Source of the DNA: Heliocidaris tuberculata
Taxonomy: Eukaryota; Echinodermata; Echinoidea; Camarodonta; Echinometridae
Assembly: GCA_025618425.1 (NCBI GenBank)
Contig: CM046851.1
Coordinates: 7,243,969 to 7,307,968, forward strand
Direction: 5' to 3'
DNA length: 64,000 nucleotides
Below are positions 24,984 through 37,812 of this stretch, one piece after another (within the stretch, counting starts at the first letter, position 1; each line of letters opens with the position of its first letter). Under the pieces are notes generated by a model, which was not told the DNA's origin, searched no databases, and saw only the letters and a list, made by a program, of their open reading frames with translations. The position numbers and the translations under genes were made by a program.

Positions 24984-26075
24984 ACTTCAATTTTTATTTT
25001 ATTTTGATTTTTTGTCATGCCTCAATGATTTGATTCTTTTCACGCTTTTTAAGTTATACGAATACACGTTTTTTTTTTTTATTATCTGCAATGAACCTCT
25101 AATTATTTTGTCACTTTTACCCATTATCAACAAGTATACTCCATGAAATCGGATTAAATGAACGTTTGAGACATGTATAAATTTGATATTATACGTACAT
25201 CTACATGACAAGTATATCAAAATGAAAAATAATGTCTACTGGTGAGACTACAATGATATACATGCATAGAAGCCGAACTCTTGCGAGCAGTGTTGCAACA
25301 GCAAATTGTATTCAGGCTTCCTGCTATAATGCTCATACATGACTGTATTACCATGGTCACGCAAGTGCAAAAGTGCAGTTGCACACAGACAGGTTTCGTT
25401 TGAAAAGGACTATTTTTGTTTGCACTTTGAAAGGATAACAAATAAAGGACACACAAAAGCAAAGGAACATTACAGAGCTGGTGCTACAAAGTATTGCAGA
25501 GTAGACATAGTGTCGCAGCTATAGGTACAATTTTTCTTTTAATGTTTTTTTTTGGGGGGGAGGAGACATCAAGAATGAAACGACCCCTCTCATCATGCAT
25601 ACTCATCCCCGCTTGATCGCTTTGCTCTCTTGCATGTTCCATAACATGCACGTTTAATACGTCATTTCTTTCAGGCTCATGTTCAATGTAAGTGAATAAG
25701 ACTATAGTGTTAATCTATGCGTAAATGATTATGTTTCGGGGAGAAAATGTGCTCATACGCCCAACGCAAAAGAGTGTCGATATATACTCCCATCACTGCC
25801 AACAAATGCCAACGAAGTCTCTAAATATCCAAAATGAGGGGGGGGGGGGGGGGTAATCACCGTCTACCCGATATCTCTCTTTGACTCTCTTCCACCCCCC
25901 CCCCCCCCAGTCCCCGGTTATACGCTAAAAATGCCCATGTGACAATGGATCCGGCATGGTCAATCCAATTAACTAACCCAATTTGATAACATGCATTGAA
26001 AGCTTCATTATAAGTGTATGTGACGTGATATAGGCATGATAGAGTCTGCTTACATTCCCTATCATGACATGTCAA

Positions 26076-26147
26076 TCCCGTGTGGTCTAGTGGTTAGGAT
26101 TCGTGGTTTTCACCCACGCGGCCCGGGTTCGATTCCCGGCACGGGAG
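26076..26147 (+). tRNA. tRNA-Glu (anticodon UUC), copy 3
   Basis: Identical 72-nt gene at the start of the truncated third unit. TGACATGTCA is at 26065-26074, one base upstream. TTTTT follows at the break in the tandem unit. Confidence 0.97.
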
Positions 26148-26302
26148 ACTTCAATTTTTATCTGACTTTTGTCGATGGCTTTGGGTACAAAACTATTCAG
26201 GATATACCAAGCATTGAGGTCATACTAATGTTGTTGCCCTTCTTTATTACGGGAAGGCTACAAGAGGCAATCTAAGGCAAATCAGGCAATTATTCCCCCC
26301 CC

Positions 26303-26392
26303 CCCCCCAAAAAAAAAAAAAAAATTAAAAATTTTTTTTTTTAAATAAATAAATAAATAAAAATTAAAAAAAATAAAAATTTTAAAAATAGA

Positions 26393-26427
<35 letters not shown>

Positions 26428-26505
26428 AAATAAAAATAAAAAAAATATTTAAAAAATAGATAAATAAATAAATAAATAAAATAAATAAACAAATAAATAT
26501 TCCTC
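26303..26505. repeat. (AAAT)n-rich microsatellite
   Basis: Poly-C, then A run, then repeated AAATAAAT with interruptions. Confidence 0.9.
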
Positions 26506-26944
26506 AGTTTCCCTAAACCCGAGATTTAGAAATAATACATCTCTCATTATCAGGAGGTGTTGTATTTGGGGGAATCATGTCATTTAAAAAGAGAATATAA
26601 TTACGTTGTTCTTGTTATCGCGATGGAAAAAATAATGGACAAAAAAATCAAGTTCGTCTTTATTTTAATAAAACAAATCGAATTTTGAGAAATCGATATC
26701 CCATTGTGCAAAGTAAGTCCGGTGCATGATAGAACGAAACCAATTTTTCATTTATTTTTTTTCTGGGTTTTTGGAGGAGTGGTATGTTTCAATCTTTCCA
26801 TTTATGAAAGAACAAGATATTATTAATGCATAATAAAGGCCAAATGACCTGTATATTTTTAGGTATAACATGGAATAGCGTTTTTACCCATGATTGGCAT
26901 TTATATAAAAAAAAAAAAAAAAAACTGAAGCACAAAAGATTTAT

Positions 26945-27016
26945 CTCCCGTGCCGGGAATCGAACCCGGGCCGCGTGGGTGAAAACCACGAATCCTAACC
27001 ACTAGACCACACGGGA
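26945..27016 (-). tRNA. tRNA-Glu (anticodon UUC), copy 4, inverted
   Basis: Identical 72-nt gene on the - strand. AGACATGTCC lies one base upstream in its own orientation (27018-27027 on +). The other flanks differ from the tandem unit, so it is not simply an inverted unit. A TTTT run follows on the - strand. Confidence 0.97.
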
Positions 27017-27248
27017 TGGACATGTCTGCTCGCGGATAATATAGACACTTAGCCAAGAGTTCGAATGCAGCCACAAGGCTGTCATGGAGAGCATTCGTGA
27101 GTCATTGTTTCAGTCGATCCATTCCTTGATCAGCAAAGGCTTAGTTTCTCCGCTCTATAAATTATCATTAGTATAGTAGTCATTGGCGTAGACAGGTCCT
27201 CATTACTGAGGGGATGATTCTCCCTAAGGATATATTTTTATATTATGG

Positions 27249-27288
27249 GTGTGCATGTGGGTGTGTGTGTGTGTGTGTGTGAGGGTAA

Positions 27289-27341
<53 letters not shown>
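27249..27341. repeat. (GT)n and (AT)n microsatellites
   Basis: A GT run to about 27281, then an uninterrupted AT run of roughly 48 bases (27293-27340). Confidence 0.95.
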
Positions 27342-27344
<3 letters not shown>

Positions 27345-27534
27345 TATATCGTTTATATTAATTAATTCTATATACCAAAGAAAATGTATTCATGAATATG
27401 AAAACGACGACAGAATTGTACATGAATATAATTTTTCCTCATTCCCCCCCCCCTGAAAGCTGGGGGTGATTGTACACACTATTCCCCCCCCCCCCCACTT
27501 CAAAAAGTGGGGGGATGCATCCCCCTACGCTCCT

Positions 27535-27535
27535 G

Positions 27536-27602
<67 letters not shown>

Positions 27603-27659
27603 AAGTAGTAGTAGTAGTTATAGAAGTAGTAGTATAGTAGTTGAAGTAGTAGTACTAGT
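27535..27659. repeat. (AGT)n microsatellite
   Basis: About 22 uninterrupted AGT units, then imperfect ones. The serine-rich open frame across it is an artefact. Confidence 0.95.
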
Positions 27660-28552
27660 AATATTATTATTGCTGTTTATTATTATTTTCGTTATTATGA
27701 TTTAATTTAGGCTTGATTTTTTTACTATCCTCTTATAAATATGTGATAAAATCAAATTATATCAATTAGACTCAATTATTACAATCAAATCAGCAATCAA
27801 ATAATTTGACTGAAATAAAATCGAGTTTGGGATTTATCAGATACAGGAAAATACAAAAGAAAAATAAAGACAGGTACTAAAAAATGCACAATCAAAAACA
27901 GAACGACAATTCATATCATAAATAACCATTCACATTATTGAATAATATTTTTATGTTTGTGCCGACTACGTCATTGCCGCAAAAACCCCAGTCTAATGAA
28001 ACTGTGTGTGTGTAATTGGGTTTTTACAGACGTGTATCAATCAGATATGATTATTTACGTCTGGGGACCGACCTTTAACGTCACCATCCGAAAGACGCCA
28101 GTCTAATGAAACTCGCTTGATGTGTAAATAAGGCACTGAAAAAAAATCACGTCGGCGTATCATTTGCACTGCATTTCAACTGATGTCGAAACATATTTGT
28201 TGTTGAGACAATGGACTGCGAGCTTACATTTATAAGTATGATGTCATCTTCTTTATATAGCGGCATAGCTTAGACCTACTAGTGTAAAATCAGACCTTAC
28301 CTAGATTAAAAACTGTTACATGCACTGCTTTTTTTTTGGGGGGGGGGGTCTTTTTGTGTGTGCATATAGGGTCATTAAAATAAAACGGAGACGAATCTTA
28401 TGGTAGAGGTTAATATCAATGCGTTTTACTCTTGGATGAACTTTGGTGCATTATTCTCAACGCTATTTGAATTAGTAAGTCTGAAAAAAAGACTAATCTA
28501 AATCGATGATCATTCGACACTGCACTGCAAATAGCAAGCCGTCCTGTAGGCC

Positions 28553-29125
28553 TATATAAAGACAGTAAAATTCGTCGATCGGCAGACAGCTTCGAAGCGT
28601 TCTAGTGCCGTGCGTTTCATCAGGAGAACCAGCCCGTAGTTGAGCTCTCGCGTCTTTTACGATGGAGGACTTGATTCGGGTGCTGTTTCATACGATCGCT
28701 TACTTCGTTCCGCATGCGTTTCTACGAGGGCGGTAACGCTAGTGCCGTGCCCTACCGCGTGGAGGGCACTTCTTCTGGACTTGGGGGAAGAAACGGTGCT
28801 AAAACTCGGCTCCCGGGGAACGCCCCCACCAAAGCGACCTCGCTGTCACCTCTTTCGGTGCTCGTAGGTGGTGGGGGAGGCTTCCCGGGGCCACCAAGCC
28901 TAGGCTCCGCTCAGGCTGGAGGTATTGGGTCAGGGTTTCGAACCAGTGAGTTCATGTCTCGCTTTTGGTGCGAACGCTCTTTCCCTCAATTTACTAGTAT
29001 ACTCCAGTCTTGTGGATAGGCATGGTGGCAAAAACATCATCGAAAACGTCGTTGGAGGAGCATGCTGCAGCTCAACTGGATGGAGCAACTCGGCATCTGC
29101 AAGATGAGCAGCAAAGATTCGTCTA
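28553..29125 (+). other. Unidentified GC-rich segment with TATA-like start
   Basis: TATATAAAG at about 28553 is followed about 30 bases on by CGGCAGACAGCTTCG, then a GC-rich stretch with overlapping short frames. One frame (28714-29019) gives a 101-residue Gly/Pro/Ser-rich peptide; ATG at 28661 gives only 24 codons. An A-rich run begins near 29126. It could be the 5' part of a retroelement, a retroposed exon or a lone promoter with first exon. I recognise no protein family. Confidence 0.25.
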
Positions 29126-29579
29126 AAAAAAAATTAAACAAATTAAAGTTTAAAATACATGTAGTGTAAACGAACTTTAAAAAAAATAAAAATAAAACTG
29201 AGAGCAATGTGTAGGATTGAGAAGGGATTGAGAGGGAAGAAAAGAATAGATGTTTCAAACACAGTAGGCTTTCTATCAGAGGGTCAAACATGGGGTACAT
29301 GCCGGACATAGCAACAAGTAATGTATGCAAACTGGACTCCAAGCATTGAGGCTCACTTATAAAAAGCTCGTCACTAGGTGCTCACTGAGAAGAAATGTGC
29401 ATAAATTTGAATACATTACACTCAGAACCGGTCTATTTTGGTAGGAGAAACTGGGCAAGATGCGAAATACATGTAATTATATGGAATATAATTATGCGTC
29501 TGCGCATGGCGCTATTATGCAGGTACCGTGTCCATACACACTTTTATAGGTCAGATAGTAAACCCTTATGACATGTCAT

Positions 29580-29651
29580 TCCCGTGTGGTCTAGTGGTTA
29601 GGATTCGTGGTTTTCACCCACGCGGCCCGGGTTCGATTCCCGGCACGGGAG
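29580..29651 (+). tRNA. tRNA-Glu (anticodon UUC), copy 5
   Basis: Identical 72-nt gene. TGACATGTCA is at 29569-29578, again one base upstream. The downstream flank differs from the tandem unit; TTTT follows about 10 bases on. Confidence 0.97.
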
Positions 29652-29778
29652 ACCTTAGCATTTTACTAAAATTTTCCAATAATAACAAAGCATAATGTTA
29701 AATTCAAACGCCAATTGTTTTCATTAATTGCTGTTAAAATTATTATTTATTTATTTTTGAGGGGGGGGGGTCGCTACG

Positions 29779-30180
29779 AAATCTCCCATTTGTCGTACAC
29801 AAAAATATCATTAATTTGCGGTTTTCTTCGAGGCGCTTTTACCCTCGGGGCTGTACTCAAAATATATTGGAGATAGCATATTTTTATAGGTCTTCATGAA
29901 TGAAAAGATCCTATACTGAGTAATGCATTTTGAAAACAAGTGACATTTTAGTCATTTTGTGTGTTAGAGCGAATGGGGGAGTTGTCCACAGCTACATCAC
30001 AGTGACATTACCTATTCGGCCAATTTGAAATTCCCATAAGCATAGTGATTACAACTTTCAAAAATTCATAACTTTCTTATTGCTTGTCCGATTTCGTTCA
30101 AACTTTCACCAATCCGCTTCTCTGATTTTTCCTCTTTCTTTCAAAGCAACTTGCTATATTAAGGTTGGATTTCCCTTTAA
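29779..30180 (-). mobile_element. MITE family A, truncated copy 3
   Basis: Near-identical inverted match to about the first 420 bp of 1340-1932, ending AAGGTTGGATTTCCCTTTAA. The other end is missing; the copy begins just after a poly-G run at 29761. Confidence 0.75.
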
Positions 30181-31578
30181 ATGCACTATTAGGGCTGACT
30201 TAATCTGTTCTATGTTAACAAAAGATTTAAATCTCCTGCTTTATAGTGCCTATAACAAAAGTTTTGTTACGTGTTTTAGGCAGGACATTAAATTCACTTT
30301 GAACAAGGTTTTCATTGTGATACCTAGAATCACCAGCTTATAAGTCTCGTTCTTAAATCCAACCGATGCAGCCGTTCATGCAGAATTGCAATACTCTGTA
30401 ATACAATACATTTATGTGCCACACCCAACTTAATTAAAATGTCATTAATTTTATTGTATGCGTTCTAAATAGAGAATAAATCAAAGACATACTTATACAG
30501 ACTGACAGAGAAGGGTGGAAATACAGAATGAGACAAAGATGGGGAGATAATGGGAGAGCGAGAGAATTAGATGGGAGAGAGAGATAGAAAGAGAGAGGAG
30601 AGAGAGAGAGAGAGAGATGGGGAGGCAGAGATAGCAGAAAGAACAGAGAGGGTGGAGAAAGATATAGACGCAAAGAGAGATTATCTTGTTGAGACGGAAA
30701 TGTATATTAATAAAAGTGATTTGAGAGTAACTTGAGATATGGCACGATAAATGCAAAGTTCATGTGATGAGAAATTCTGAAACTTCACATTTCTATTTTC
30801 CTTTCTAGATGTTACATGCTATTTTAAGTTATATACTATACGCACATGCATAGGACAGAATTTGTATCGAGTTTTCAAGCTATACATGTATACATGTATA
30901 TAGTGAATTCATTTTAAAAATCCTGTAGCATGCCTTATCATAATTTATATGTCACTTTGTCTCATCCAGTCTGTAGCTACACTGTCACACTTTCGATTTT
31001 GCAAGGTCCTTATTTTTTTCAGAACAAATTGCATTTTATCAAGAATCCAGTGACTAGAGTAATATACTTTCTTGGTGAATATATGTGTGCTATAGTTACC
31101 ATTGTTATTATCGTTTTGTAACTGTAACACATGTCATATTTTATCATTTTTCTAATCAAATAACAAAACAAGACAAAGAAGATTGAAATTCTGTACAAAA
31201 TATTTAATCATTTTCTTCATGTCTGACAAAGACATAATACATGTACTCACTTTTTACATGAACTATATTGCATTAGAGCCAAACATTAGCAGACATGTCT
31301 AGTATAAGACCATCAAAAAAGCTGGAAAATAATATATATGTACAGACTTTACATATTCAGTGCGTGAAGATATTGAACAATACAATGATATTGTCATACA
31401 TTTTATTTACATACAAAATTATGTTTATTTTTTTAGTTACATAAATATCAAAATCTTAAACAACAAGAAAACCTTCATTGTGAAGTAAGATAGTAATCAT
31501 AGTCAAGTACTGTATAATAAAAAAAAAAAAATTTAAGCAAATGTGTTAAGGAAACAAAACCAAACTTATTTTCTTTCT

Positions 31579-31950
31579 TTAAAGTGTACCAAACACCTAA
31601 AAAAATAATTTGTGTACAGCTAGAATGTATAAAACCAACTCCAAAACACTTTAACTGGCCTTGTAAGGGTTAATGGTTAAGGAGTATGAAGAAAATTAAG
31701 GAAAACATAAAACCCCCTCGCAAGGAACCCAACTCCGAGTTCGGTTCCACGCGGGCCATTATTCTATGTGAGCGCGTACGGGTGTGTTGACTATTCTCCT
31801 CCCAAGTAGTGTATTGTTTATTGGGAGTGTATATCAACTTGCAATATCTCTTCATAGAATCAACATTTGAAGCTCATATTTTAAATATAGTATATCAACA
31901 TAAACCCCTAACATACAGAGCAAAATATATTTTGGTGATTCGTACACTTT
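31579..31950. mobile_element. MITE family E, copy 2
   Basis: Starts TTAAAGTGTACCAAACACC and ends TTGGTGATTCGTACACTTT. The right TTAA has become TTCAA. Opposite orientation to 6083-6404, judged by the central GGAACCCAACTC block. Confidence 0.55.
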
Positions 31951-33218
31951 CAAAAAAATGAAAAGAGCATATCCAAAATATATGAATGTTTGAAAATGGG
32001 AAACGGTAGTTCTGGCATCTACATCTTACAAGTGAATAAAATACCTTGATAAATAATTGTGAATACAAAAAGAAGATGGATGAACTAATATACCCAGAAT
32101 ATTCTTATGTTTTTACCGTGCAGAACTTTACCTTTCTTTACATAACACAACTTTTCCAATATACATGTATATCCAGTATTTTAATAATATAATGAGCTGC
32201 AAAAGAAGAAATCAGTAAAGGAAAAGCTGCTGAGCAAAATGAAAACAGCAACCTCCTCAGAAAAACAAGAAACTTTCACAAAAACAAAATGTTCACCAAT
32301 AAAGTTTTAAATAGCAAAAAACTTTCATGAATGGCAAAAACAAAACTCAATATGAATTTTCGAAGATCTGGTCCACTCACAGAATTCACAAAAGTTTCAA
32401 GCAAGCCAGGATTTTCTGATGTATATTCTATAATCTCTTCAATAGTCCATACACCAAAATGAAATATGCAGGAAGGGGGGGGGGGGGGTCCCCCTATCTC
32501 TGAATCTGCAAATAGTTGAGTATTTATCATACATCCTAAAGGCTCTTGATTATCAAAATACAGATATCCAAACATTTTTCTTTAATCTACAGATGCATAT
32601 GCCATATGTGGTCAGACTATCCTCTAAATAGGGTGTACAGATGTATAGTCCTACCATGCATTAGATAATCCAAAAACCAAACTACATGCATATGTGTGAC
32701 TTAACATTTATTTATTATGATTATCTAAAAAGAATTCTGTTCCAGTTTAACATCATAATTTATTCTTTTGAAATTTTCTTCAAGAGTAGTCTCATTTTGA
32801 TTTTCTAGTTATGTACCCTGATACACTGCCCATATATTCATATCAGCAACATTTCATATCATTTAGTGCACACATGCATGTACGTCAGTATTATACACAG
32901 ACTTGGATGTACACATGGTAACCATAACACAGTAACCTTTCCTGATCTTTTATCATGTAAAAAATAGATTAGTACATGTATATTTTAAATGGAATGTATG
33001 TTTATGAGCATACACACCGCAGTGGAAATTCCCCAATTAATGTACTTACAGTAGTTCCTGTGCATACTTCGTTGTTCCATGCTCTGAGGCATGTATGAAG
33101 TGCAATTAGTGCATACTGTGCAAATATCTTAATCTTGCTGAACATGCAACAATATTAAACAAACACATGAATCATTAGACTCTTAAAGACAAAGCTGAGT
33201 TCTTGTCATGCAATTACA

Positions 33219-33575
33219 TTGTGAAAGACACTGTCTCACACCAATTGGGAAAGGTTGATCATGTCTAAATATAAAATGGTGCATACTGCGAGGTTTTGGA
33301 ATCATCAAAATGATGAGAAAATGACGCAATGCTGCTGAAAAGCATGTGCACTGCACACAGAAATGGGTATATGGGACTGCACACACATTTGGTAGGAATG
33401 TTCGGCCCGAACACTTCGGCTATTTCTCATCATATTTCAAACATGAGGGCATTTGAAGAGCAATCCTTTTCAGGGGACATTTCTACTATGATACTCTTCC
33501 AAACTGACTTAAAAGAAATGAGAAAGCTCACAAATTATTTTTCACCTTTCCCAGAACTCAACCTTCTCTTTTAGG
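33219..33575 (-). repeat. Dispersed repeat family D, copy 2
   Basis: Inverted relative of 5097-5540: shares GGGACATTTCTACTATGAT, GGCCGAACA and TGTGTGCAGTCCCATATACC in reverse complement. Only one copy of the internal unit. Confidence 0.6.
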
Positions 33576-34145
33576 GTACTACCTACATTATGACAATGTT
33601 GTAAAAGTAGACTGAACTGTGTATCAAGTTAATAAAGAATCTAACAACAAAAAATCATCCTACATGTAGGAAGTTATAAGCAAAAATGATCAATCGAGGA
33701 ACAGAAAGATTGCTATTTATTCACTTTTCAATAAGCATAGTACTTCTATTGACTTCATAGCATGGTACAAATAGAATAGTAACTCAATTTGTATCGTGGT
33801 AAGAAGACCCCTAAAATCCTAGATATTAATCTGAAATACAGGAGTAATGAGCCAGTTCGTAATTAGTACATCGTACAAATGACCCTGATTTGACCTCACT
33901 TTGTACGTGCACGCGCATCTGTTCTGGTGGACGCTGCTGCAAACCGTGTGCGCATCATTGTGCGCACACTATGAAAAGGTATAGAGGTCAGCTGTACTCA
34001 TTAAAAAAAAAACCTTTATCTACACATGCGCAAATCGTAATAACAAACTGGCTTATTTCATAGCAATTCTATACCATTGTTGTCACCCATATAACATTAC
34101 TTTCCATCATCTTTTCTGCTGATTTTCAAACATTTTTTTCAACAG

Positions 34146-34566
34146 TTAAGCCCACCGCACACTATACGATCGACTACAATCCGATTTTGGAAATAAATAA
34201 CAATAGCATTAAATATAGGCATTTTAACAAGTGAAAGCTACCCGATTCAGGTTCTTAACAATCATATGAATACTCAACATAGGAATTTGGTGCGCTGTCA
34301 GCCTCATATCCGGAATAAGGGCCAAAATCAGTTTCAAATTGTAGACAATCGCAGGACTGCTCTGACATCACTACGATTCGGAGCCGATTTGGCCTTTCCT
34401 CCAACTAGAAGGCTTGTAATAGGCCGTAATTTTGACTTTACTATCTATGCAACTATTCAAAACCTCAATCATACATTTATGTGTTTAACTGATTATATCT
34501 AATGCTATAACATTTTATTTCAAACTCGGATCGTAGACCGATCATATAGTGTGCGGTGGGCTTTAA
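34146..34566. mobile_element. MITE with TTAA flanks and GCCCACCGCACACTAT ends
   Basis: TTAAGCCCACCGCACACTAT at the left pairs with ATAGTGTGCGGTGGGCTTTAA at the right. Inner arms diverge (CGATCGACTACAATCCGA against TCGGATCGTAGACCGATC). No coding sequence. Confidence 0.65.
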
Positions 34567-35109
34567 ACAAAATGACCTTTTAAATCACGCAGAACAGCTA
34601 TGTATGTGTACCGTAAACAGTATTTCCACTGGAAAGTATCACTGTAAGTGAAACTACTAACTAACCCGTACGTGCACTCATTGTAAGCTCCCTAATTAAG
34701 TTTTTTTGAAGATGCTTTATTGATAACTTTCTTGCATTTGTTTTGTTGAAATTAATGGTAAATGAAACGTGAAAGGGAGACTACATTTAGTCAGATCTTG
34801 CATGAACATTCCCAAACAATTATCAGCTGCAGATTTTCATTCACTTTTTTTTCCCTCTTTGTCACATTTGAACACACTAAACATAAATCAAATTATAAAA
34901 TACATGTACTGACTACAAGATTTAGTACATTATTATTTGGCACATTAAATCTGAATGAAAGGACAGAAAGGAAAGAGGGAGATTTGTGAATTCCGGTAGG
35001 AACATCAATTAATATAATACAGAACACGACTCAAAAAGAACCATTTTTGACCAACTGACACATTAGAGGATAATAAGGTACAATCAAAGGATTCTAAGAC
35101 AACTAAATC

Positions 35110-35470
35110 CTAGACTAACACCTCTCAATACACTACCTCCCCTTAGACTACTACCCCTCCAAATCAAACAAAACTCCCCTCCTGACAACTACTCCCCCTC
35201 CCAGATAATTACCCACAGAACACCCCCCCCCCCTCCAAGATAATTATCCCCAGAACAACACCCCATCCAGACATGTATTTCCCCCTCCCAGATAATTACT
35301 CCAGACATCTACTCCCCCACCCCCCCCCCCAAGGATAATTACCCCCAGAACAACACCCCCTCCAGACATATATTTCTCCCTCCCAGATAATTACTCCAGA
35401 CAACTACTACCCCCCCCCCCCCCCCCCCCAGATAATTACCCCGAGGACAACACCCCCACTCCAATGAAAA
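35110..35470. repeat. C-rich minisatellite
   Basis: Irregular units built from CCCAGATAATTACCCC, AGAACAACACCCC, CCAGACATNTA and poly-C, about three to four times. Confidence 0.8.
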
Positions 35471-36725
35471 TATAACTACCGGTATTCACTTTACATATGG
35501 GATGGGCATAAGTCCTACATGCTCTAGCAACCTGCAGTTCTTCTTTTTTTTCTGGGCAATTTTGCGTTTCAATAATATTCCAGAATTTGTCAGAATCTGT
35601 GATATCATCCATTAATTCTCTTTATTACTTTCTCTCACTTCTGGTGGAATAGCAGATGAATGGAGTGAAAGCAACAAATTAATATGTACACTGTATGAAC
35701 AAACACTCATCTCAGTGTTCTTCAGTCTTCTTACAAAAGCACGGAGCAATCTGACAAGCTAGCCAGAACATGATCGCTGCGCAAGCGGCACTCGCATATC
35801 ATTTGAATAAACTAGTCAATAACAGCAATAATAATAGTAGCAACTTATATATATGTAGCACCTTTTCCACTGGATACAAAGTAAACAAAGCATTGTTTCA
35901 TAAAACCGTCACAAGTACAAGTTCACCGACTTCCCATTGAAATGCATGTTCATTTCAATTAGCCAGTCTGTCATTAGTACATGGTACAAATGACCCCGAA
36001 ATGACCCTAATGGCCTAATTTGTACCTGCATGCGCATCTGGTGGATGCGCAACATGTTTAACACCTATAATCATACTAGATATAATGTACAAAGTAGCAA
36101 GAAGTGCAACTTAAGGCAAAAAAGGCACTTAGAAATGTGGAGAGGTACAACTCAAGTTTCATTAATGATGAATTGCTTTCTTGCACATGAATATCCTAGA
36201 CGATTGTCCAAATTTAAAGGCAAAAGCATATCAAATTCAGCCTTCCTGTGATAATCAAAGGTAAGCACCAAAACACAATAGGATTGTATAGTAAAATGGC
36301 CACTAGGGCGGTGATCTAACATTTGCTCCAGCAGCAAATTCTCAGGGTTTTATTTCATAGGGTTACAGTTGTATTTAGGGGTGAAGTTAGGATCAATTCG
36401 GATGACGTAGAGAATTAAGGGCACAGCAGTTGTCGCAGGAGAACGTGTTGTACATCTCCAGGGCTTATTTTCATCCCAAATTCAGGTACAAGTGATGTAT
36501 CCCAATATCCATAGGAATATTTAATGTTATTTCCTTCTTCCTTTAAAATGTAAAATTATTCTTTATTCGGGGGTAGGGGAGGGGACGAGGGGTAACCTAT
36601 AACTAGTTCATGTTGTCAGCCACCTCCACCTCTCTCATTAAAGAATTAAAAGACTGTTATTTTTTAAAAGTCATTTTTCAGTGATGTATGAGTAAAAAAG
36701 AGAATGAAATGATTATTGGAATATA

Positions 36726-36901
36726 CAGTTAACCTTGTATGACCCAAAGTCACATAAGTCAAAAAACTTTCCCTAAGTCGAATCAATTTTATTGATCAAA
36801 CTATGCAAAATATGTGTTATTTACATTTCCCAAGTCGAACTTTACATAAGTCAAACTTTTTTTGGTGGTCCCAACAGATACGACTTATGCAAAGTTAACT
36901 G
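36726..36901. mobile_element. Small Tc1/mariner-like MITE
   Basis: CAGTTAACCTTGTATGA at the left against the inverted TGCAAAGTTAACTG at the right, flanked by TA (36724-36725, 36902-36903). Centre repeats ATAAGTC and AAGTCGAA. Assignment rests on the TA site and CAGT ends. Confidence 0.55.
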
Positions 36902-37812
36902 TACGTACAAAAGGAGAACCTGAAATCATGGATTTTATAAAAATCTGTTTTAGTTTGGCACATCTAGTTTGGTCTTAGAGCAAATTAGTGATGGGGTTTC
37001 TTGAATTAGGTTTGAAATCTACAAGAAGACAACACAGGTCAGATTTACCTGTCTGGCCACACAAATCTGTTTTCACCTTTGTGCATTATGTGCAAGAATC
37101 CCCAAAACACAGGATAGAACTGCATACCTTTTCATGGTGTAGTGAATCTAACATCAAAGGCCAACTTTTAAATTAAAACAAAGTACTTGCACTCTATATT
37201 GCTTTGCTGGCTACCTGCAGAATATCATCAACAAATGACTATAATTGAAAATTCTCTCTATAGTTTAGCTGCAGTTATATTAGTGCCACTTTAAAATGAC
37301 AACACTAAGTGCAAACAAGGATCGATATACTGAACCAATATCCTGCCATTCTAGTAATACACACTACATCCCCTCAAATAAACTGTGCAACTGAATGCAG
37401 ATCACAACACTGACCAATCAGCATCCTCCTTTTCATGATGTACAGCAAGAACCTTGCTTCTGATTGGCTAATACTAGGAAGCTTATTCTTCACTGCATCT
37501 TGTGTCCAATCAAATTTCTTTATGCAACAGACAAGACATACCGTAGATGTATTTAGTAAATACAGAAAAAAAATATGCCCTTTATCACATTGTATAGTAT
37601 ACAACAACAAAGTACCATGTCCCCATGACATTGCAGTTCAAGTCAATGGCAAATGGTTTAAAACTCATATGTAAACCATGTTAAGTTAATGATGACACAA
37701 TATAATCAGTTAATGTAAAGGTTATATAAATCAGATATTTCATCCTTCACAGGTCCGGACAGGAACTTTGGAATTATCCTATGTCATAGAAATACCTACT
37801 TCATATTTCCTT

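Larger units (their letters stand above)
23732..26159 (+). repeat. Tandem array of about 1.17-kb tRNA-Glu units
   Basis: Unit 1 is 23732-24911 (1180 bp) and unit 2 is 24912-26075 (1164 bp). Unit 3 starts at 26076 but matches only through the tRNA and about 12 bases beyond. The full units are nearly identical, differing in poly-G/T lengths, a small gap near 25421 and scattered bases. Each carries one tRNA-Glu at its start. Confidence 0.9.
26160..29579. other. Intergenic region between tRNA copies 3 and 5
   Basis: Besides tRNA copy 4, this holds A/T-rich microsatellites (26303-26505, 27249-27341, 27535-27659) and the GC-rich segment at 28553-29125. Nothing else recognised. Confidence 0.5.
29652..37812. 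other. Intergenic region, including 3' flank of MAD2L1
   Basis: AT-rich, no protein gene recognised. It holds family A, E and D repeats, two further MITEs (34146-34566, 36726-36901), a GA-rich tract (30530-30680) and a C-rich minisatellite (35110-35470). Part next to 37812 must be MAD2L1 3' UTR; its end is not determined. Confidence 0.5.

Noticed and set aside
27466..27705. Serine-rich open frame
   Set aside because: Product of the (AGT)n microsatellite.
23732..29651. A CRISPR-like array, because an identical element recurs
   Set aside because: The recurring unit is a tRNA-Glu gene with A and B boxes, spaced irregularly and in both orientations, in animal DNA.
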